Shown here: positions 54,401-63,400 of the stretch, in pieces
Position numbering within the stretch: position 1 is the first letter of the stretch
How the letters are laid out: every line of letters begins with the position of its first letter
Source: Gordonia sp. (in: high G+C Gram-positive bacteria)
Lineage (GTDB): Bacteria > Actinomycetota > Actinomycetes > Mycobacteriales > Mycobacteriaceae
Reading direction: 5' to 3'
DNA: 64,000 nucleotides
Assembly: GCF_020438995.1 (NCBI RefSeq)
Contig: NZ_JAGQTN010000239.1
Location: 1-64,000 of the forward strand
Notes under the pieces: model-generated
Seen by the model: the letters and a program-made list of their open reading frames with translations, nothing else
Database searches by the model: none
Told to the model about the DNA's origin: nothing
Program-made: the position numbers and the translations under genes

Positions 54401-57400
54401 CGGGCAGCGTGTTGATGAACAGGCCCACCATCGATTCGACGCCGGGGAGGTCAGCGGGCCTGCCGGACACGGTCTCGCCGAAAGTGACCACCCGGTCGCC
54501 GGTGAGCCGAGACAGGAACACCGCCCACGCGAACTGCAGTGCGGTGGCCAGGGTGGCACCGCTCGCACGCGCCGCGGCCTCCAGCCCAGCCACCAGATCC
54601 GGCGTCAACTGCGTTCTGATGTCTTGTGGCAGCACTTCTTTCGAGGCGGTGTAGCCGGGTGCGACGAGCGTCGGACCGACGACCGGTGCCAGCACCTGCC
54701 GCCACGCCGCCTCACCGGTGGACTTCTCGCGCGACCAGATCAGGTCCAGGTAGTCACCGAAGTCGTGACCGGCCGCTCCGGTACGGGTGTAGGTCTCGCC
54801 CGTCGCGTACAGCGCGAGAATGTCGGCCATCACCAGCGGACCGGACCAGCCGTCGAGGATCAGATGGTGGTTGGTGGCCACGAGCGTCGACGAATTGCCG
54901 TGCGTGGCAAGGACGAATCGCAGTAGCGGCGGTGCGGACAAATCGAAGGGCAGCACCCGCTGTTCGGCGGCGATCGCCTCCACCCGGGCGTGTACCTCGT
55001 CGGCGCCGAGGTCGCCGAGGTCGACCTCGGTCCACGGCAGCTCCACATGTTCGGGTACCACCGTGACCACCGCACCGCTGGGTGCGGTCACGAATCCCGA
55101 ACGCAACACCCGGTGGTGGGTGAGTAGCGCCTGCGCGGCTTCGCGAAGCCGGGCGGCGTCGATGCCGGCGAGTTCCACAACCGCCTGTGCCACATACACA
55201 TCCACCGCACCGGCGGTGCCGGCGGCGAGTTCGGACTGGAAGAACAGCCCCTGCTGCAATGGTGCGGGCGGCCAGATCGCGGCACCGGGGAACCGCCCGG
55301 TGATCACGTCCAGGTCGTGCTGGGTCAGGTCGGTGCCCGGAATGTCGGACGGTGACGGCCCGGGTTCATTGCCCGCGGCGACGAACTCGACGATCCCGGA
55401 CAGCTCGGAGGTCCACCGGTCGGCGAGATCACGAACCTCATCCTCGGTGAACAGCGCGGACGGGAACGACACGGTCGCGCTCAGCCGGCCCAGGCCGTCG
55501 ACCGATGCGTTGATACTCAGCGGCGCGCCGACGATCATCCGCCCGGCGGGCAGCGCCGAGAGGCCGGGTGCGCCGGCCCTGCTGAACGGCAACGGTGCGT
55601 TCTGTTGCGGCTCTTCATCCGGCTTCTCAGATACGGCAGCACCTTTCGCGGTTCGTCCGCCTGCGCCGAGATAGTTGAAGATGATCGGCGGCAGGGGCCG
55701 ATCGGCCACTTCGCCGGGCAACCCGTACCGCAGGAATCCGAACCCGGCGCCCGAGTCGGGCTGTCCGAGGCGTTCCTCCTTGGCCGCCTTGACCGCGTGC
55801 ACGACGTCGGTGCCGGGCTCCACGCGTATCGGGGCGATCGAGGTGAACCAGCCGACCGATCGCGACAGGTCGGCGCGGACCGCGCCGGGTGCGGTGGCCA
55901 GCACCTCCTCGTACCTGCCGTGGCCTTCGACGAGGACGGTGAGAGCATCGTCGGACCCACCGGTCCGGTCGGTCTGCCACGAGCGGACAGCACGGGCGAG
56001 GGCACCGAGGAGTGCGTCGTTCACGTGACCGCCGAACGCTTCGGGCACCGCGGTGACCAGCGATTCGGTCAGCTCCGGATCAATATGGTGCACAAAGGAA
56101 ATCGCGGTGTTCTCCCGGTCCCGATCGCGATCGATCGCGGGGAACCGGGTGTGTTCGGGCAGCCGGGCGAGCCAGTACGCCTCCGCGGCGCCATCGGTGC
56201 GGGTCGTCATGCGGGCACTGAGCGCGCTCATCCAGGCCCGCTCGGAGGTGCCGACGGCCCGCAGATGGTAGGGATGCCCCGCGCTGCGCTGGGCCCAGGC
56301 CACGATCAGGTCCTCGATGATCGCCTGCCAGGACACCGCGTCCACACCGAGGTGGTGGATCACCACCACGACGCGGCCGGCTCCGGCGGGGTCCCTGACG
56401 AGCGCCGCGCGGACCAGCCCACCGGCGGCCGGATCGAGTTGTGCGGCGGCCGCGGCGTGAGCACGGACCAGGTCCGCATCGAAACCCTCTGTGTCCACGG
56501 CGAATTCGGAGGTCAGCGCGGACACCGCGGCTACAGCGTCGAATCCGGTGCCCGCGGTCAGCTCATACCTGGCCGAGGGCGTGAGTTCGAGCCGGGCGGT
56601 GAGCATCGGGTGGTGATCGACGACCACTCCGAGCACTTCGGCGAGTGCTTCGACGCTCAGCCCATCGGGTGCGGTGAGGACGGCCGACTGGTTGAAGTCG
56701 GCGAAATCCTCCGGCTCCGATGACTGCTCGACCATCATCGATACGGTTGGTGGCAGTGGAATACGGCCGGCACCGCCGCCATCCGGTTCGGCCAGCGGTG
56801 GCAGCTGTGCGCTCTCGTCGGTCATCGCCCGTGCGATGGCGCGAACCGTACGGTGCACGAAGATCTCCCGCGGCGACAGCGCAAAACCCGACGCCCGCAT
56901 CGCCGAGGCCAACTGGATCGACATGATCGAGTCGCCGCCGAGCGCGAAGAACGACTCGGTGACCGACACGCGTTCGACGTGCAACAGCCCGGCGATCACC
57001 GAGGCCAGCAGCTCTTCGACCGCCCCGAGCGGCGCGACATACGCCGAGGCCGCACCGAAGTCGGGTGCGGGCAACGCTTTCCGGTCGACCTTGCCGGAAC
57101 TGTTCAGCGGAATCTCGGCGAGCTCATTCCATACGGTCGGCACCATGAATGCCGCAAGCTTTTCCGACGCAACGGTCTTGACGGCTTCCATATCGAGTGA
57201 CGAGCCGGACACGTAGGCCACCAGGTGCTGGGCACCGGTCTCCGTCGATGCGACGGCGGCCGCCGCGTACCGCACGCCCGGGGCACTCACCAGGACCGTC
57301 TCGATCTCACCTAGTTCGATCCGCTGGCCGCGCAGTTTGATCTGGAAGTCCTTGCGGCCCAAGTATTCCAGCAATCCACCAGACCACCGGACGGTGTCGC

Positions 57401-60400
57401 CGGTGCGGTACAGCCGGGAACCGGCGGGGCCGAACGGATCGGCGACGAAACGTTCGGCGGTGGTCACGGTCTGCGAGCTGTAACCACGCGCCACCTGATC
57501 GCCGCCGAGATACAGTTCACCCGCGACACCGTCGGGCACCAGCCCGAGCCGGTCGTCGAGAACGTAGGCCCGGATACCGGCGACGGGTTTGCCGATGGCG
57601 ATCCGGCCGGTTGCCGGGTCGTAGTCGTGGATCGTCGAGTAGATGGTGGTCTCGGTGGGCCCGTACTGATTGTGCAGCCCGGCCGACGGCCATGCGGACG
57701 CCACGGCGGCGGCCACAGCGGGCGGTACCGCCTCGCCACCGGTCGACACCTTCGCCAGTGTCGCCGACCACTCGGTGTGACTGCCGAGGGTCTCGATCAT
57801 CGCCGCCAGCATCACCGGGGCGATCATCGCCGCGGTCACCCGGTGCGTCGCGATGATGTCGGCGATCGCCTGCGGGTCACGGTTGGTACCCGGTGCGAGC
57901 ATGATCAGTGGCGCGCCGAGCAGCGCCGGGCGCATGAACTCCAGCACAGCCGGGTCGAAGGTGTACTCGAGCATCTGCACGAACACGTCGTCGGCGGTAA
58001 GACCGTAGTGGTCACGATCGGCGTTGACCTGCGCGAGCAATGCCCGCTGGGAGACGGTCACGCCCTTGGGGCGACCCGTCGAACCCGAGGTGAACAAGGT
58101 GTATGCGGCGTTCTCGGGTGTGAGCGTGCCGAGCCGCTCGGAGTCCGCGATCTGCCGGATGTCCGCACCGGTTCCGGCCAGTTGCGTGCAGTCGATGACG
58201 AGGGTCTCGATCCCCGGAATCCGCTTTCGGTCGACGTCGTCGGAGAGCATCAGCGACACCGCCGCGGTATCACAGATGTACGCAGCGCGATCTTCCGGCG
58301 CGTCGGGTGCAACCGGAACGAACTGCCCGCCGGCAACGAGCACCGCATGGATGGCCACCGCCATCTCCACTCCCCGGCCGAAGCTCAGACCGACCGCGGT
58401 GTCCGGTCCGACCCCGGCCGAGATGAGTTGCCGGGCAGTTGTATTCACGTATGCGGCGAACTCGCCGTAAGTCACCGTCCGGTCGCCGAACACTACGGCC
58501 GTCCGTTCGGGCGCAGTGGCGGTCAGCGCCGATGCGAGCGCCGCGGCGACGGTGCCCGCCGCGGTGTCCGCAGGGGGACCGGCCGAGTCGGCAAGCACCT
58601 GTTCGCGCTCTCCGTCGCCGAGCAGATCGACGTCGCCGACCGCCCGCCCGGGATCGTCGGTGACGGCATCGAGCAGCCGGATCAGCCGACCGAGCATCGA
58701 GGACACCGTGGGCTCGTCGAACAGGTCGGTGGCGTAGGTGGCCATCGCCGACCATGGCTCACCCGCCGGGCCCGAGGTGACGACGACGGTCATGTCCTGA
58801 TGTGCGGGCACCAGCGGTGCTGCGATGGGGGCGACCCGCAGGTCATCGACGGTCACGTCGGCGCCGTCGACGGACGCACCGGGGTTGAACGACAACGCGA
58901 TCTGGGCCAGCGGTGCGAATGCCTCCGACCGCACCGGGTCAAGCGCGTCGACGACGGTCTCGAAGGGCACGTCGGAGTTGGCGAACGCTTCGAGGTCGGT
59001 GGTGCGGACCCGTTCGAGCAGCGCGTCGAACGTCTCACCACTGACGATGCGGGTGCGCAGCACCAGCGAGTTGACGAACATGCCGACGAGCGGGTCGAGG
59101 GCTTCGTCACCGCGGCCCGCGATGGGGGAGCCGACGGCGATGTCATCGGTGTCGCTGAGCCGGGCCAGCAGCACCGCCAGCGCGGCGTGCACCACCATGA
59201 ACGGGGTGATGCCGCGTTCGGCGGCCACGGCGGTGATCCGCTCCCCCACCTCGGCCGGGATGGTCAGTGACGTGCGCGCACCCACATGGGAGGCCACCGC
59301 GGGCCGGCGCCGGTCCGCGGGCAGTTCCAGGACGTCGGGAACGTCGGCCAATTGTTCACGCCAGTAATCCAATTGGCGACCGACCACCGACTGCGGGTCG
59401 TCGGCCGACCCGAGCACGTCGTGCTGCCAGATCGCGAAGTCTGCGAACTGGACCGGCAGCGGCGACCACTGCGGCACCGCACCCGCGGTGCGTGCCCGAT
59501 AGGCGGTGACGACGTCGGAGACCAGCGGGAGCAAAGACTCGCCGTCGACGGCGATGTGGTGGGTGACCACCGCGAACAGATACTCAGGCTCGGCGCCGTC
59601 GGTGGTCGGCCACAGCATCGCCCGCAGCGGCCAGTCGCCTGCGACATCGAATCCGGTTGCTGCCGAGGCCATCAGCTCTGCCTCGGAAGCTGCGATCCGC
59701 CAGATGCCGCGATCGTCGAATTCGGCGATATCGCCGATCAGCTGCCGGGGGCCGTCGCCCGGTCGCCCGTCTTGGCTGTCGGGGAACGAGGTGCGCAGGA
59801 CTTCGTGTCGCGCCACTGTGTCGACGACGGCCTGCCGCAGGGCGTCGACGTCGAGGGCGCCGGTCAGGCGCAGGATCGCGGGCACGTTGTAGGTGGGCAG
59901 ACTCGGATCGAACTGGTTGATGAACCACATCCGCTGCTGTGCGAACGACAGCGGGATCCGGTCCGGGCGCGGGTCGGCCGCCGACACCGGTACCAGCGCC
60001 GCCGAATGTCCGGCGACGGCGGCGATGAGTTCGCGCACGCTCGGCGCCTCGAACACGTCCCGCAGGGTTACCTCGACACCCAGCGCGGCCGCTGCGCGGG
60101 CGGCAACCCTGGTGGCCGACAACGAGTTTCCGCCGGCATCGAAGAACGACGTGGACACCGACACCTCGTCGGTGCCAACACCGAGGATGTCGGCGAAGAC
60201 CTCGGCGACGGCCTGCTCCTCTGACGTCTGTGGAGCGACGTACTCCCCTACCGCGATGACCGGTTCGGGCAGTGCGCGTTTGTCGAGTTTGCCGATCGGG
60301 GTGAGCGGGAACTCGTCGAGGACCATGATCGAGGCCGGGATCATGTATTCCGGAAGACGTTCTCCGGCAAAGGACTTCAATTCATCAACATCGATCTCGA

Positions 60401-63400
60401 CACCCTTGTCGGCGACGACGTACGCGGCCAGCGCCGTGGCGACCGACCCGCCGACACCGATCACCACCGCAGAGTGCACCGACGGGTGGGCGGTGAGCAC
60501 CGACTCGATCTCGCCGAGTTCGATACGCAGACCACGCAGCTTCACCTGGTCATCCGAGCGACCGGCGTATTCCAGTTCGGGTGTGCCGTCGGCACCACGG
60601 CGCAGGCGCACCAGGTCGCCGGTCTTGTACATGAGGTCGCCGGGATTGCAGTGTGGGTTGGCTACGAAGGCACCTACGGTGAGCGCCGGGCGGCGCAGGT
60701 AGCCGCGGGCCATCCCATAACCGGTGATGTACAGGTCGCCGACCGCACCCACGGGGGACGGACGCAGCCGTGCGTCGAGGACCATCAGCCCCGTGCCGGT
60801 GAACGCGTCGCCGAGCACCACTGGCGCCCCGACGGATAGCGGTTTCGAGATGGTCACGGCGACAGTGGTTTCGGTGGGACCGTACAGGTTCTGAAACCTG
60901 CGGAACGGTGCCCACGAGTCCTTGAGCGACTGCGGCACCGCCTCGCCGCCCACGTACACCATCCGGAGTGCGGGCAACGTCGCCGGATCGAGGGTGGCCA
61001 GCACCGTCGGGGTCAGGAAGAGATGAGAGACGGCCTGCCGGGACATGAAGCCCTGCAACATCTCCGCACCCACGGCGTCGGCCGGTCGGTAGACGAGCAC
61101 GCCACCGGCGGTGAGCGCCATCATGTACTCGAGCACCGACGCGTCGAAACTCGGGGACGCGAATCCGAGGACCCGCGAGTACTCGTCGGCACTCGCCCGG
61201 TCGACCAGTTCGCGTCCCAGATTGGCCAGGCCCCAATGGGTCACGGCCACACCCTTGGGGTGGCCCGTCGACCCGGACGTGAAGATGATGTAGGCCAGAT
61301 TGTCGGGCCGGACCGGACGCAACCGGTCAGTGTCGGTGACCGCGTCGCCGTCGAGTGAGGCGACCTGCGCCTCGACGGCCGGGTCGTCGAGCACCACATA
61401 GTCGATGCCCGCGTCGGCCACATCGGTATCGGCCGACACCGTCAGGCACAGTGCCGCAGCCGAATCGGCGATGAACGCCTGGCGCCGGTCGGCCGGATAG
61501 TCGGGGTCGACGGGCACATACCCGGCGCCGGCCTTGGCGACGGCGGCGATGGTGACCAGCAGCCGCACCGAGCGGCGCATCGAGACGGCTACAAGGTCCT
61601 CGGCACCGATCCCGCGGCCGATCAGCCAGCGCGCCAGCCGGTTCGATTGTTCGTCGAGCTGGGTGTAGGTGAGCGCGGCGCCAGTGGCGTCGATCACCGC
61701 CTGCCGCGGACCCCACGTCTGCGCGGCCCGGGCGAACAGGTCACCGAGTGGCAGCGGGTCGACACCCTGACCACCGGTGAGCACGTACTCGGCGTCGACG
61801 ATCTGCCGCCCCACCGGAGCAACCGCGTTCACCAGCGGCTGTGGGCGGGTCAGTACGCTTGCGCCCGAACCGAGTTCGATGTCGCCGACGGCGATGTCCG
61901 GGTTGTCGAGAACGGCGTCGAGGATTGCGAGCAATTGGTCGGCGAAGATACGCACCGTCGACTCGTCGAACAGGTCGGTCGCGTAGACCATCGACGAATA
62001 CCACGGTCCGTCGTCGGCCTGCCCGACGCCCACCAGCAGATCCACCTTGGCCGGAAGTTCGTCGGTGCCGACAGCCGAAACCTTCAGTCCCGCAATCTCA
62101 CCCGCCGCCGCATCGGCATCTGCGAGCTCGGGCAGCACGGATCGGTTCAGACTCAGCCACACCTGCGACAGCGGCGAGAAGGCCTGCGAGCGAACGGCTC
62201 CCACCGCGTCCACGATCGTCTCGAACGGTACGTCGGCGTTGGCGACGGCGTCGAGATCGGTGGTGCGGGTGCGGTCGACGAATTCGGCGAACGACAGCGA
62301 CCCGTCGACGCGGGTACGCAGGATCAAGGTGTTGACGAACATGCCGACCAGCGGATCGAGGACACGCTGTCCACGGCCCGCGACCGGGGTGCCGATGGCG
62401 ATATCGTCGGTGGCGGCCAGGCGTGCCAGCAGCACGGCCAGCGCGCTGTGCACCACCATGAACGGGGTGGCCCCCGCCTGTGCCGCGTAATCGGCGATGC
62501 GCCGGCCGGTCTCGGCGGGAATGTCGAAATCGAGTGCGGCGCCACGGCCACCGGCCACCGCCGGACGCGGCCGGTCGGCGGGCAGGTCGATCACATCGGG
62601 CAGGCCGGCGAGCTGACCGCGCCAGTAGTCGAGCTGACGGCCCACCACCGACTCCGGGTCATCCGGCGAACCCAGCACCTCGTGCTGCCAGATCGCGTAG
62701 TCGGCGAATTGCACTTCCAGCGGGGCGAATTCGGGGGCTCGATCTGCGGTATGCGCGCTGTAGGCGGTCACCATGTCGGTGATCAACGGTGTTCGGGATT
62801 CACCGTCGTAGGCGATGTGGTGGGTGACGACGGCGAGCACGTACTCGCCTGCCCCGTCGGCTGAGCCGAGTTCGAGTACTCGCGCGCGGATCGGCCAATG
62901 TTTGGTCACGTCGAATCCGGCACCGATGGCCTCGGCGAATTCCTCGGGGTCGTCGACGACATCCCAGTCGAGTTTGGCGCCGATCGTCGATGCCCGGCCG
63001 ATCTTCTGGTAGGGCACCCCGTCGACGGCGGGGAAGCTCGTGCGCAGGATCTCATGGCGCGCAACCACACCCACGAGCGCGGCATACAGGGCGTCGATGT
63101 CGAGGTCGCCGGTCAGCTTGAGCACGGTCGGCTGGTTGTAGGCGGCCGAGCCGGTGTTCATCTGGTTGAGGAACCACATGCGCTGCTGCGCGAACGACAG
63201 CGGGATCTGCGCGGGCCGTGGGTCGACGGCGACGATCGGCGCGAGCGCGGCGTCGTTGCCGGCGACGGCCTGGGCGAGCCCGCGGATCGTCGGGGCATCG
63301 AAGATCTCGCGCACCGACACCTCCATACCCAGCGCCTCGCTCGCCCGGGCCGCAAGCCGCATCGCGGCCAGTGAGTTGCCGCCGAGATCGAAGAACGACT

